A DNA stretch of 64,000 nt. Source: Parabacteroides merdae ATCC 43184 (lineage in GTDB: Bacteria; Bacteroidota; Bacteroidia; Bacteroidales; Tannerellaceae). The DNA lies in assembly GCF_025151215.1 (NCBI RefSeq), contig NZ_CP102286.1, positions 1,364,001 through 1,428,000 on the forward strand, in the 5' to 3' direction. Positions 34,933 through 44,675 of this stretch are shown here, piece by piece; the first letter of the stretch is position 1, and the number at the start of each line of letters is the position of its first letter. Below the pieces are notes generated by a model. The model searched no databases. It was not told the DNA's origin and saw only the letters and a list, made by a program, of their open reading frames with translations. Both the position numbers and the translations under genes were made by a program.

Positions 34933-37900
34933 TATACCGATTTAATCTTAAAGAATATACAATAGGTCACCGGAAGCACGAAGATGGTCAGGATGGTCGA
35001 AACGAACAGACCTCCCATGATCGTCGCCGCCATACCGGCAAACATGGCATCGCCCAACAATGGCAACATACCCAAAATCGTTGTCCCCGATGCCATCGTC
35101 ACCGGAACGATACGCGTCTTGGTTGCCTCGATCACCGCATTGACCGGCGCCAGGCCACTGTCAAGCTGCAATCCTATTTCGTCCACCAGCACGATCGCAT
35201 TCTTGATATTCATACCGATCAGACCTAACAGACCTAACATGGCAAAGAAATCGAGCGACTTGCCAAACACCAGCAACCCCAATACCACACCGATGAAGAT
35301 CAGAGGCAACATACACATAATCAAGACCGGCTTCCGGTAGTATTTCGGGAAGAGGAACAACAGGGTGAGATAGATCAGACCGAACATCAACGGAATATTG
35401 GCAGCAATCGCCTTGTTACCTTTATCCTGTTCAGACTGTTCGCCGAAGTATTGCAGTTTGTATCCTTCGGGAACCTGCACCTCTTGCTGGATATCCTGCC
35501 ACAACTGGCTGAAAGCAGCCATCGTATTGGCTCCGCGTTTCGGCTCGCACTGCATCATCATATAACGCTGACGATTATAACGCTTCACGACACTGTACTC
35601 ATAATCAAGCGAGAAGTCGTCGATCACCTGCTCCACTTTGACAGAACGCCCCTTGGCGCTGTAGACAGGCAAAGTCTTGATATCGTTCAGGTTCATCGAA
35701 TCGCGATCGGCATCTTTCAGCAGGATCGGCATAAACACATCTCCTTCGCGATATTCGCCTAAAGGCACGCCATTGGTTGCCGAACGAAGCGAATAAGCCA
35801 TCTGCTGACGGGTGATACCTAAACGGAGACCTTTTTCCTGCGAGTACAACGGCTTCCATACCGGAACCTTGTTTCCCCAGCTGTTGCGCACTTCCATCAC
35901 CATGTCGTTCTTGCGGGCGATTTCTTGTGCACGCTGTGTCAGAGCCACCAACGTATCGATATTATCGCCAACAAACCCGATTTCAATTGCAGCATCAGGC
36001 ACAGGAGACAAAGCAAACAAAGCTGAACGAGTCAAAATATCCGGATAGTTGGCGACCATATATTCATAGAACTTGTTTTCCTCGCTCTGTGCATCTTTCG
36101 CGTCCTTGGTTTCGATCAGGACATTGGCGAAGTTCGGCTTCGGACCGATAGACGAACTTGCCAGATAATAACGTACCGGCGAACCTCCCAGCGTGAACGA
36201 ATAGGATTTGATCTTATCATTATTCTTGAGATACTCTTCTATCTTGATCACATTCCTTTCCACATCGTCGATCCCATACCCTTCCGGGAAGATCAGGTCG
36301 GCACGAAAATAGGGCTTGTTCATGATCGGGAAGAAGCTCTGCGGCATAATGCTCATGATGAACAAAGACAAGAACAAGGTTGCCACCACCGAAGTAAGCG
36401 TGAGATAACGACGTTTGATCAGACGTCCCAGCACATTTTCAAACTTATGGTACAGTTTGGTGTCATAGGGATCTTTGGATTCACCCGGTTTCGCCTCCTT
36501 CAAGATGAAATTCCCGAAAGTCGTCGTTTGCGTCAAAGCCAATATCCAACTTAACCCCAAGGATACACCAAGCACGATAAACAATGGCTTGACAATTTCG
36601 GCCACCGAAGCTGGCGCCAAATACATCGGCAAGAAAGAACAAACAGCGATAAAGGTCGCACCCAACAATGCCCACTGCGGTTTGGTGGCCCCATCGACCA
36701 ACGCCTGATAGCGTGACAGACCGCGCTTGATACCGACCTGCGCATTATCGGTCACCACAATCGCGTTATCCACCAGCATACCCATCGCAATGATGAAAGC
36801 AGCAAGAGACGTACGGTTCAGCCCGACACCCCAGATCAGCATAATCAGCAACGTTCCGCCAACCGAGAATAGCAGTGAACTACCCACCAGCATACCTGCA
36901 CGCGATCCCATCACAAGGAAGATAATCACGATAACGATGAGCAACGATTCGATCAGATTCAGGATAAATCCGTTATTCGCCTCGTTGGCAATCTGATTTT
37001 CCGGATAGATGGTTTTCAGTTCCATACCGATCGGGAAAAGCTGTTCCATCTCTTTCAAATGTTCGGCAACAGCGTCACCGACAGCCACCACATCATCTTT
37101 CGCACCCGTAGCCACACCGATACCGATGGCCCGTTTGCCATCCACACGCATCAGGTTGGAAGGCGGGTCCATATAGCCTCGTTCGATGGTTGCGATATCA
37201 CCCAGGCGTACTTCGCCTCCACCCTTTGTCACGATCAGCTGGTCGCGTATATCCTCTATACTTTTATAAGTACCTTCGGCACGTACACGAAGCTGGTAGG
37301 TCCCGGTCATGATCTCACCCGTATTGACCAGCAGGTTCTGGGTTTGCAGGACTTGCTGAATCGAATTCGGATCGATCCCCAAGTTCGCCAGCTTGGGAAC
37401 CGAGATACGCACATTCACGACCTGCGTCTGTTCCGCAAACAGATAGACCTTCTGCACACCCTGAATAGGAGTCAGCTCGGTCTTGATCTTCTGCGCCCAA
37501 TCGCGCATATCGTCGTAGGTAAAACCTTCGTCGGCTGTCAGGGCGTAATAGATACCGAACACGTCCCCGAAATCATCACTCACATTGATGGCAGAGGCAC
37601 CACTCGGAAGGCGAGGCTGTATATTAGCCACCTTACGACGCAATTCGTCCCACTTGACCGGCATATAATCCGGGGCCAAAGTCGGCTGCAACTCGATCGA
37701 GATCTTCGACATGCCGAAATAAGATTCAGACTTGATCTGAAAAACATCCGACATGGACTGAATTTCCCTCTCGATAGGTTCCGTTATCAATTTTTCTACC
37801 TCCTGAGGAGTAGCACCCGGATATTGCGTAACCAAAACAGCCTGCTTGATTACGAAAGGCGAGTCCTCCTTCTTCGGCAATTTAAAGAAAGAATATATAC

Positions 37901-37973
37901 CTCCTATCAGCATGATAGCCAAAAAGAAATATATAATCTTCTTATTCTCTAAAGAATATACTGGAAGATTCAT
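34932..37973 (-). CDS. RND efflux transporter, AcrB/HAE-type permease, 1013 aa
   Basis: Proton-driven inner-membrane pump. Two repeats of a first helix plus large periplasmic loop plus helix bundle, ~12 TM in total. TM4 carries the acidic proton-relay pair (GMLVDNAIVVTDN). The N-terminal FLAIMLIGGIYSFFKLPKKEDSPF segment and the central GLIGMNIKNAIVLVDEI are typical. Middle of the adaptor-RND-TolC operon. It may expel drugs, bile salts or detergents; this cannot be told from sequence. Confidence 0.94.
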   Translation of the reverse strand: MNLPVYSLENKKIIYFFLAIMLIGGIYSFFKLPKKEDSPFVIKQAVLVTQYPGATPQEVEKLITEPIEREIQSMSDVFQIKSESYFGMSKISIELQPTLAPDYMPVKWDELRRKVANIQPRLPSGASAINVSDDFGDVFGIYYALTADEGFTYDDMRDWAQKIKTELTPIQGVQKVYLFAEQTQVVNVRISVPKLANLGIDPNSIQQVLQTQNLLVNTGEIMTGTYQLRVRAEGTYKSIEDIRDQLIVTKGGGEVRLGDIATIERGYMDPPSNLMRVDGKRAIGIGVATGAKDDVVAVGDAVAEHLKEMEQLFPIGMELKTIYPENQIANEANNGFILNLIESLLIVIVIIFLVMGSRAGMLVGSSLLFSVGGTLLIMLIWGVGLNRTSLAAFIIAMGMLVDNAIVVTDNAQVGIKRGLSRYQALVDGATKPQWALLGATFIAVCSFLPMYLAPASVAEIVKPLFIVLGVSLGLSWILALTQTTTFGNFILKEAKPGESKDPYDTKLYHKFENVLGRLIKRRYLTLTSVVATLFLSLFIMSIMPQSFFPIMNKPYFRADLIFPEGYGIDDVERNVIKIEEYLKNNDKIKSYSFTLGGSPVRYYLASSSIGPKPNFANVLIETKDAKDAQSEENKFYEYMVANYPDILTRSALFALSPVPDAAIEIGFVGDNIDTLVALTQRAQEIARKNDMVMEVRNSWGNKVPVWKPLYSQEKGLRLGITRQQMAYSLRSATNGVPLGEYREGDVFMPILLKDADRDSMNLNDIKTLPVYSAKGRSVKVEQVIDDFSLDYEYSVVKRYNRQRYMMMQCEPKRGANTMAAFSQLWQDIQQEVQVPEGYKLQYFGEQSEQDKGNKAIAANIPLMFGLIYLTLLFLFPKYYRKPVLIMCMLPLIFIGVVLGLLVFGKSLDFFAMLGLLGLIGMNIKNAIVLVDEIGLQLDSGLAPVNAVIEATKTRIVPVTMASGTTILGMLPLLGDAMFAGMAATIMGGLFVSTILTIFVLPVTYCIFFKIKSV

Positions 37974-37984
37974 TATTTATCAGC

Positions 37985-39034
37985 TTAATCTGTTAATACT
38001 TTTACCTGTTGTCCTTCAACCAGGCGGGTAGCCCCGGCGGAAACGACCAGGTCACCGGCTTTCAGCCCTTTGGTTATTATAACATTGTCTTTTCCTACCA
38101 GTCCGGATTCTTCGATCTGGCGACGTTCCACCTTTTGCGACTGGGCATTATAGACAAAGACAAATTTGTCGTTATTTTCTTCACTCGCTACAATAGCGGA
38201 AAGAGGCGCCAACACTGCTCCCTCGTTAAAGCTTGCACTCTCGATATGCAGCACCACGCGACAGGAGAAGCCGACAGCCACTTTGTATTTGTTCAGATTA
38301 AATTCGGGATCGTCGATATATAGGAAAACGGGAACGCCGGAACCATCGGGAGACGCTTCCACATATTCCTTCACTTTCGCTTTGAAACGGATTCCCTTGT
38401 AGTTATCAAACTCCACATAGATCTGATAAGGAGTCGAGAAATAGGTAATGTTCGTTTCAGGCATCGTATACTGGATCTGCAACTTGTTCGGGTTAATCAA
38501 GCAAACGATCCCTTGCCCGGCCTGTACCTTCTGATAATTCTCGACATATTTCTTCTGGATAAATCCATCGAACGGAGCACGCAGTTTCGTTTGTTCCAGC
38601 TGATTCTGCGCATATTCGAATGCAGCCTTTGCATTCGAATAGGAAGCTTCGGTCGTTTCATATTCCTGCTTCGAAATAGCCTGTTTGGATAACAGCTTCT
38701 TCGCACGTTGCAACTGTGCTTCGGCAGTTTGAAAAGAGGCTTTTTTCGCTTCATATTCCCATTTGAAATCCTGAGGGTCGATCTCTGCCACGACCTGTCC
38801 CGTACGGACTTTTTGTCCTTCATCCACCTTCAGCGAAATCAGCGGTCCGGACATTTTAAAGGCCAGATCACTGAACTGATCCGGCGATACGACACCGCTA
38901 AACGACTTTTCCACAAGATTCAATGAGGTCACTTCCGCCAACTTTACCGGACGGGGACCTTGCTCCTTCACCGGCGGCTGACTACACGACATCAATGCTG
39001 CCAATACAAAAACAGGGATTAATTTACCATTCAT
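37985..39034 (-). CDS. RND efflux periplasmic adaptor (MFP/HlyD) lipoprotein, 349 aa
   Basis: The lipoprotein signal MNGKLIPVFVLAALMSC ends in a lipobox Cys at 17, so the adaptor is probably anchored in the inner membrane. The hairpin (AKKASFQTAEAQLQRAKKLLSKQAISKQEYE) and the beta-barrel/membrane-proximal domains follow. The ATG at 39034 is preferred over 39046 because the signal begins there. It bridges the RND pump and the TolC-like channel encoded downstream. Confidence 0.92.
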   Translation of the reverse strand: MNGKLIPVFVLAALMSCSQPPVKEQGPRPVKLAEVTSLNLVEKSFSGVVSPDQFSDLAFKMSGPLISLKVDEGQKVRTGQVVAEIDPQDFKWEYEAKKASFQTAEAQLQRAKKLLSKQAISKQEYETTEASYSNAKAAFEYAQNQLEQTKLRAPFDGFIQKKYVENYQKVQAGQGIVCLINPNKLQIQYTMPETNITYFSTPYQIYVEFDNYKGIRFKAKVKEYVEASPDGSGVPVFLYIDDPEFNLNKYKVAVGFSCRVVLHIESASFNEGAVLAPLSAIVASEENNDKFVFVYNAQSQKVERRQIEESGLVGKDNVIITKGLKAGDLVVSAGATRLVEGQQVKVLTD

Positions 39035-39182
39035 GATAACTTGCATTTAGTTATTTATTATTACTATTATATTCTGACTATTAATTGCATACCCAGAGAA
39101 TACAACATTCTTTTAAAATCTATTGTTCCGGTTCCGACCGGATTTCAAAGTGTACCCTCCGATAATTTTTCGGATATACGCA

Positions 39183-40175
39183 TTAAAATGACCAACGGCT
39201 CCAATCAACCGCCGCTTCCATTTCGTTTTCCTGATCGTCGGGGATAGACGGGAAGAAGTCAATACCTGTTGCCTTCTCCACGCTGTCGATAGGTATCGCC
39301 ATCGATTTCAGCGAATTATCTTTATAATCCCTATTCTCGAAAAGAAATCCGATACCCTTATAGCCTTTCTCCGTATGATAACACAATACCTTATAAAAGG
39401 CTTTGGGTATCGCAACCCTGTTTTTTCCCAACCGTTTCATATCGCCTGTAATAACGGGGCCCGTAACAATCAAAAGCGAACCGTTATCCAACGCCCACAA
39501 GCGGCACTGTTCCTCCAGGTCTTTCCATATGCCCCGGTTTAATTTCGGTTTTTGCGGGCAGATATTGCTCAGGTAAAAAGACTCGCGCATGGCTTTTGCA
39601 GACCATTTCATATCGCCTGCCGGAGCTAAATGGCCACGATCGTAGCCGGAACGCGTATAATCTTCGTTCATCGCCGTCGAACCTTTCACCTGCGGGTCGG
39701 GTACAAACTTATTAGAACGTTCCGTCTTTTTGCTTTTGGCTTCCGTTGCCGTCAATTCGTACGCGACCCAGTTAGCTATACGGTACTCGGAATTATAAGA
39801 AACCGTATATCCTTCGTGCTTGATAACCTGCTCCTGGCGTTTCTCCTTTAGGCGGGGTATCTCTGTATTTGCGGGGATTTTAAATGTTTTTGTGGAAGAC
39901 TTGGCAAGAGTCTTATAGGCAGATGTTTTGTCCTGTATCTTTTGTTTCGGAGCGGTTGCAGCCTTTTTTGAAGAAACGACTTCCTGTCCCTTTTTCTCCA
40001 GAGCCGCCGGTTTGTGTCCGGCCATCGGAACAAAATAATCATATATAAACAGAACCCCTATAAAACAAGCCACTACAATAAAGGCGCCAATAAACATTCG
40101 CTTCACTGTGGAAAGGAAAGACGAAGTCTTTTGAACTTTTTTCCGCGGTTTCCTTGCGCTTTTTCTCTTTGCCAT
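39183..40175 (-). CDS. Membrane-anchored DNA/RNA non-specific endonuclease (NUC1/EndoG-like), 330 aa
   Basis: A very basic cytoplasmic tail (MAKRKSARKPRKKVQKTS) is followed by one transmembrane helix (~31-52), then a linker. The beta-beta-alpha-metal nuclease domain (~115-325) has the catalytic GYDRGHLAPAGDM motif and the metal-binding FYLSNICPQKPKLNRGIWKDLE segment. The active site would be periplasmic. Possible roles are degradation of incoming DNA or nucleotide salvage. A promoter lies at 40208-40238. Confidence 0.9.
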   Translation of the reverse strand: MAKRKSARKPRKKVQKTSSFLSTVKRMFIGAFIVVACFIGVLFIYDYFVPMAGHKPAALEKKGQEVVSSKKAATAPKQKIQDKTSAYKTLAKSSTKTFKIPANTEIPRLKEKRQEQVIKHEGYTVSYNSEYRIANWVAYELTATEAKSKKTERSNKFVPDPQVKGSTAMNEDYTRSGYDRGHLAPAGDMKWSAKAMRESFYLSNICPQKPKLNRGIWKDLEEQCRLWALDNGSLLIVTGPVITGDMKRLGKNRVAIPKAFYKVLCYHTEKGYKGIGFLFENRDYKDNSLKSMAIPIDSVEKATGIDFFPSIPDDQENEMEAAVDWSRWSF

Positions 40176-40207
40176 CTCTCTTGATAAAACCTATTCCTAC
40201 TTAGGCG

Positions 40208-40238
40208 CAAAAGTAGACAATATAAAGATGCTATACAA
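40208..40238 (-). promoter_or_regulatory. Nuclease gene promoter
   Basis: On the minus strand -33 TTG (40236-40238), a 20-bp spacer and -7 TACTTTTG (40208-40215). The leader is short (about 25 nt). Confidence 0.65.
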
Positions 40239-40347
40239 CACATATGGAGGGAATGTATTGGTTTGAATTGTTAGAAAAAAGTGCCCCAATGCATACAATC
40301 CTCTATAAACATGTTTTCAAATCAATCCTAAGTAAAGATGGAACATA

Positions 40348-41001
40348 TTATACCAACAAGTATATCGATATAAAATGACAGATACTACCGCCCAATACGA
40401 AGAAATGCCATACTGGATGCATATATTTATATTTGTCTAAAAAGAAAAACAGGCAGCCTACCGTATAAAATAGCCCTCCTCCGATCAACCAATACAGAAC
40501 ATCCATCGAACCGGTTTCACGAAAGACATGCAACAAGGGTTTAAAAGCAATTATGACTACCCAACCCATTGCCAGATAACAAACTGTTTTCAGATGGTCT
40601 TTCTTTCTCATCTTCCTGAAACTCAGCCAGACACCTGCCACTGCCGCGATCCATATGACGGCGAATAGTGACCAACCCCAATAACCTTCCTGCCGGAGGG
40701 CCAGCAACGTAAAGGGCGTATAAGTTCCCGCAATATGCAAATAAATCGCACCATGATCGAACCGCCGCAAGAGTCTTTTCTGTCGTGCACGGGTCGAAGC
40801 ATGGTAAAATGTAGACGTCACATACGAAAGTGTCATACAAACGACATAAACAGCAAAACTGCCGATCGCCCAAGGATTTCCACTTCGGATAGCCGCCATC
40901 ATCAAAATAATGATAGCGGTCATTCCAAAAAGCATTCCGGCACCATGTGTCAAGACATTGGCAACCTCTTCACCATATGTTTGTCGTTGCCTGGCAGCCA
41001 T
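40348..41001 (-). CDS. Hemolysin III/PAQR-family membrane protein, 217 aa
   Basis: Seven transmembrane segments of the HlyIII/YqfA family. Conserved features are EEVANVLTHGAGMLFGM, SSTFYHAS-like motif STFYHASTR, RRFDHGAIYLHIAGTYTPF and the C-terminal WHFFVLGGSICHFIS, whose His residues are thought to bind metal in the superfamily. The function in bacteria is unsettled. It lies 4 bp after the HMA protein gene, so it is cotranscribed with a copper-handling gene. Confidence 0.9.
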   Translation of the reverse strand: MAARQRQTYGEEVANVLTHGAGMLFGMTAIIILMMAAIRSGNPWAIGSFAVYVVCMTLSYVTSTFYHASTRARQKRLLRRFDHGAIYLHIAGTYTPFTLLALRQEGYWGWSLFAVIWIAAVAGVWLSFRKMRKKDHLKTVCYLAMGWVVIIAFKPLLHVFRETGSMDVLYWLIGGGLFYTVGCLFFFLDKYKYMHPVWHFFVLGGSICHFISIYLLV

Positions 41002-41005
41002 CCGC

Positions 41006-41212
41006 TTATAATTGTTCGGCCTTGAACCCGGCCTCTTTTACTGCTGCAATCACAATAGCAGGAGCAAGATCAACTTTCACTTCCAACACCTTATTCGGAT
41101 CGGCCAAATCAATCGACCAGTCATCCGAAGCCATCAATGTATTGAGCTTTGCACCTATTGCCGCTACACATCCACCACACTTTGCATTCGTTTTAAATTT
41201 TATTGTTGCCAT
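41006..41212 (-). CDS. Small heavy-metal-associated (HMA) domain protein, 68 aa
   Basis: Ferredoxin-like fold of CopZ/Atx1 type with the metal motif K-C-G-G-C (residues 11-15) and GFKAEQL at the end. The usual Met of MxCxxC is replaced (NAKCGGC), and the loop before the second half is Trp/Asp-rich. It lies just downstream of the CopA-like ATPase, so it is likely a copper chaperone or scavenger partner. Confidence 0.85.
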   Translation of the reverse strand: MATIKFKTNAKCGGCVAAIGAKLNTLMASDDWSIDLADPNKVLEVKVDLAPAIVIAAVKEAGFKAEQL

Positions 41213-41221
41213 AGCTGTTAC

Positions 41222-41286
41222 GATTTATGATTTATGAATACAAAAATAGGGATATTGCCATGAAATTATAATTCATAAATCATAAT
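41222..41286. repeat. Heptamer-based inverted repeat between copA and the HMA gene
   Basis: GATTTAT occurs twice in tandem (41222-41235), and TTATGATTTATGAAT (41225-41239) pairs with its inverse at 41271-41285. One of five intergenic loci with a 7-bp period in this window. Confidence 0.7.
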
Positions 41287-41291
41287 TTTTT

Positions 41292-43502
41292 TCATTTCAT
41301 GAATTTCAATCTTAAACTATTCAATACCACTGAGACGGAACTGAAAGCCATTGCTGCACTCGCCAGCATCGGATTCAACAGCAGTCCGTTTATCGGGAAC
41401 AAAACGCCCGCAGCCAATGGGATACCGATTACATTATATATAAATGCCCAAAACAAGTTCTGATAAATCAGGCGGACTGTCTGTTTGGACAAACGGATCG
41501 CACCGGGAAGCAGCAACAGGTCGGACGTGATAAGCGTAACCATAGCCACATCCATTGCAATATCAGTTCCTTTTCCCATCGCGATGCTGACATCGGCCCG
41601 TGCAAGCGCTTGCGAGTCGTTAATGCCATCGCCGACCATCGCCACTTTCTTACCTTGCTGCTGTAAAGATATGATATATTCCTCCTTATCGTTCGGCATC
41701 ACTTCCGCCTTATAATAACCGATATCCAAGGTTGCGGCAACCCGTTCGGCTGTCCGGACACCGTCGCCCGTCAGAAGATGTACTTCTATTCCCTGCTTTT
41801 TCAGTTCCTTAACGGCTTCTGCAGAAGTCGGCTTGATACGGTCCGAGATCGCCAGAACTGCCAATAGGCGGGTTTCCTGACCATAAAAAACAACACTTTG
41901 CCCATCTTCCTGCCATTGCCCGATTTGCTTCCGTACCTTTTCCGGAATACCAGCCTGAAATATGTCAAGCAATCCCTGGCTCCCCACCCAGTAGGTAACT
42001 CCTTCGACCTGAATGCGTACGCCACGTCCCGTCAGGCTCTCGAAATTTTCTGCCTCACAGACCTTTGCACCGGATTCTTCCAACCAACAGAGAATAGCGG
42101 ATGCCAGAGGATGTTCGGATTTCTGCTCCGCTGTGTACAAGACATCCAAATAACGGATATTGTCATCTGAAATCCAATACGAATCCGTGACAACCGGCAC
42201 ACCTTCCGTCAATGTTCCGGTCTTATCCAAAACAACCGTATCAACCTTGCATAGATTTTCCAAAGCGAAGGCATCCTTAATCAGGATATGCTGTTCGGCC
42301 CCTTTTCCCATTCCGACCATTAAGGCAGTCGGCGTAGCTAATCCCAACGCACACGGGCAAGCAATAACCAGCACCGAAACGGCAGATAGCAATGCATATG
42401 AAAAATAACTTTCTCCTCCTATCACCAACCAACAAACAAAGGTGAGAAACGAAAGCAATACGACGACCGGTACAAATATACCACTTATTTTGTCTACAAT
42501 CCGCTGAACGGGGGCCTTACTTCCCTGCGCCGATTGAACCATCTGCACGATCTGGGCCAATACGGTCGTACCTCCGACACTTGTCGCTTCCATCGTAAAA
42601 GCGCCTTTCTGGTTGATCGTTCCGGCCAACACTCGGTCACCGGCATTTTTCTCCACCGGAATCGGCTCTCCGCTTAGCATACTTTCGTCCACCGAAGAGC
42701 TCCCCTGTAAAAGCGTCCCGTCCACTGGAATCTTTTCGCCCGGCCGTACACTGACTACATTACCGACCTGAAGATTCGAAATAGGCACCTCCTCTTCTCT
42801 ACCGTCCGTTACCAAACGAGCTGTTTTAGGCTGTAATCCCATCAATCCTTTTATGGCTGAAGAGGTACTGTTCTTAGCCCGCTCCTCCATCAGTTTGCCT
42901 AACAAGACGAACGCGATGATCACACCTGAAGCCTCATAATAAACATGTGGTTCCAGTCCTTTTCCCAGCCAAAATCCGGGACATAAGGTGTTGAAAAGGC
43001 TGAACAGGAAAGCTATCGAAGTACTAAGTGCGACCAATGTGTCCATATTGGCTTTTCCCTTGAGGGCATGCCGCACACCGTTCACATAGAACGAACGTCC
43101 GAAAAAGATCATAATAGCCAAAGCCAACACCATCATGATCCAGTTTCCAAACGGTACATGCATGAACACCATCCCTAAAAGCGCCAACGGGATAGACAAC
43201 GTCCATGCTCCTATGGTATTCCTCCTCAATATCTTATAATGCATTCGAGCTTTCTCTTCCTGCATGGCTACAGGGTCCTCGGCTTCGACTATCAGATCAT
43301 ATCCAGCAGCCTGCACAGCAGCTTGCATAACCTCCAAAGTGATAACGGACGGATTATAAGTTACCGTCAATGTACCAGCAGCGAAATTCACGCTTGCCTT
43401 CTCCACACCAGATAATGCCTGCACCGTACTCTCCACGTTGCCCGCACAGACGGCACAACTCATTTCAAGAACAGGCAATACCTTCGTTTCTGTTTCTCTC
43501 AT
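41292..43502 (-). CDS. copA: Copper-translocating P1B-type ATPase, 736 aa
   Basis: One N-terminal HMA domain with MSCAVC, then eight TM helices. The CPC motif of TM6 is [13 protein letters not shown], phosphorylation DKTGTLT, HP motif EHPLA and hinge [12 protein letters not shown]. The TM8 region [25 protein letters not shown] fits Cu+-exporters. Two start codons are possible: 43520 and 43502; 43502 is preferred because the -7 promoter at 43540-43547 leaves too little room for a leader at 43520. It exports Cu+ from the cytoplasm and is linked to the small HMA protein. Confidence 0.93.
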   Translation of the reverse strand: MRETETKVLPVLEMSCAVCAGNVESTVQALSGVEKASVNFAAGTLTVTYNPSVITLEVMQAAVQAAGYDLIVEAEDPVAMQEEKARMHYKILRRNTIGAWTLSIPLALLGMVFMHVPFGNWIMMVLALAIMIFFGRSFYVNGVRHALKGKANMDTLVALSTSIAFLFSLFNTLCPGFWLGKGLEPHVYYEASGVIIAFVLLGKLMEERAKNSTSSAIKGLMGLQPKTARLVTDGREEEVPISNLQVGNVVSVRPGEKIPVDGTLLQGSSSVDESMLSGEPIPVEKNAGDRVLAGTINQKGAFTMEATSVGGTTVLAQIVQMVQSAQGSKAPVQRIVDKISGIFVPVVVLLSFLTFVCWLVIGGESYFSYALLSAVSVLVIACPCALGLATPTALMVGMGKGAEQHILIKDAFALENLCKVDTVVLDKTGTLTEGVPVVTDSYWISDDNIRYLDVLYTAEQKSEHPLASAILCWLEESGAKVCEAENFESLTGRGVRIQVEGVTYWVGSQGLLDIFQAGIPEKVRKQIGQWQEDGQSVVFYGQETRLLAVLAISDRIKPTSAEAVKELKKQGIEVHLLTGDGVRTAERVAATLDIGYYKAEVMPNDKEEYIISLQQQGKKVAMVGDGINDSQALARADVSIAMGKGTDIAMDVAMVTLITSDLLLLPGAIRLSKQTVRLIYQNLFWAFIYNVIGIPLAAGVLFPINGLLLNPMLASAAMAFSSVSVVLNSLRLKFMK

Positions 43503-43539
43503 ATCGTGTTTAAATGTCAAATTTGTTTCATTAGTATAA

Positions 43540-43547
43540 CAAAGATA
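43540..43547 (-). promoter_or_regulatory. copA promoter -7 element
   Basis: TATCTTTG on the minus strand, 37 bp before the preferred copA start codon. Confidence 0.6.
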
Positions 43548-43689
43548 CGGTTTATTCGGTTATTTTGTAGCCAAATAAATATTCTTTGATTTTAATAGAA
43601 TTATTTGCAGATAAAGGCTATTATTTAACATTCGAATATACGACCTTTGCCAGTAATCAAACGAATGAACGAATTAAATAATAAGACGT

Positions 43690-44142
43690 ATGATACTTGA
43701 TTCATTAAACAACACAAAAAAAATCGAATGCCTGCATCCTCTATTCAAAAAAGCATTCGACTATCTAAAATCTACAGACTTCTCTAAAGTGGAAGATGGT
43801 AAGCATGAACTGGATGGTTCTCGCTTATATGTAAGCGTTGTCAGTATCTTTGGCAAGGAAAAGAAAGATGCCGCTATCGAAACACACAAAAAATACATCG
43901 ACATCCAAATGCCTCTGTTAGGTGTGGAGAAAATCGGTTGGAAACCGGGATGTGAGCTGCAGGAAGAATCAACTCCTTATAACGAGCAAAAAGACATCGC
44001 TTTCTATATCGACCGTCCTACAGCCTACACCAAGATCTATCCGGGACAGTTCGCCATCTATTTCCCCGAAGATGGCCATGCTCCCGGTATCGGCCAAGGT
44101 AATATCCGCAAAGTGATTGTAAAGGTGCAAGTGGAAGAATAA
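43690..44142 (+). CDS. YhcH/YjgK/YiaL family (DUF386) protein, 150 aa
   Basis: A cupin-like beta-sandwich protein of the EbgC/YhcH group with family motifs KKYIDIQMPLLGVEKIGW and FAIYFPEDGHAPGIGQGNIRKVIVKV, whose His/Glu residues bind a divalent metal. Relatives are linked to sialic acid or beta-galactoside utilisation and to anomeric sugar handling. No sugar genes adjoin here, so the substrate is open. A strong terminator follows directly. Confidence 0.92.
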   Translation: MILDSLNNTKKIECLHPLFKKAFDYLKSTDFSKVEDGKHELDGSRLYVSVVSIFGKEKKDAAIETHKKYIDIQMPLLGVEKIGWKPGCELQEESTPYNEQKDIAFYIDRPTAYTKIYPGQFAIYFPEDGHAPGIGQGNIRKVIVKVQVEE

Positions 44143-44179
44143 AAATGAAGCCGACCCTTAAAAGAGTCGGCTTCATTTT
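44142..44179 (+). terminator. Intrinsic terminator after the YhcH-family gene
   Basis: 14-bp perfect stem AAAATGAAGCCGAC / GTCGGCTTCATTTT with a T-run after it. Confidence 0.92.
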
Positions 44180-44181
44180 TT

Positions 44182-44675
44182 GAGAAACAGTGCATAAAAT
44201 CTCCTCAAACAAGGCAGATAAACAGCTCCACATCCCCGTCCCGGTTTCACGAAGATCCGGGTCTCCACCTCTTCCACACCCGGATCTCCCATACCCTTCC
44301 ACCCGGGTCTGAAGAAACTTTTCAAGTTGTTTTTGGTAAAAGAACAGCTTGTCTTCATGAAAAAACGAGCCTATTTAATCTATTTTGTATCAGCTTCAGA
44401 AGATATCTGGAATTTGATAGAAGATTGACATATAATGCTTTATTGTTTTTAACTATGATGGTTATGATAGATGAATGATAGTTGAAAACAGGAACTATCA
44501 TAAAATAACATACTGTTTTACAAGCATATAAATTCAATTATGATAGTATGACAGTTGTTTTGCAAAACTTTTATATAGATTACCCGGATAAACGTAGATC
44601 CCTAAAATCTACGTTTATCCGGGTGTCCCGTGTCATCTACCGTTTAGTAGTAAACACCAACTGTTTCACCATGAC
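44182..44675. other. Non-coding region with several dyads, no gene recognised
   Basis: Short open frames here have no recognisable family. The region contains GATCCGGGT/ACCCGGATC (44254-44262 with 44278-44286) plus ACCCGGGT (44301-44308). A cluster of ATGATAGTT motifs follows, with ATGATAGTT/AACTATCAT (44474-44500), then the 18-bp hairpin at 44582-44624. No -7 promoter motif is evident. It may hold a small RNA or degenerate mobile DNA. Confidence 0.45.
44582..44624. repeat. Perfect 18-bp inverted repeat
   Basis: ACCCGGATAAACGTAGAT pairs exactly with ATCTACGTTTATCCGGGT around a 7-nt loop CCCTAAA. It lies 52 bp downstream of the Usp gene stop (minus strand) and lacks a U-tract. It could stabilise the 3' end or mark a transposon/recombination remnant. 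Confidence 0.6.

Noticed and set aside
44355..44537. 60-codon frame in the dyad-rich region
   Set aside because: No homolog recognised, no start signal, and it overlaps the ATGATAGTT hairpins.
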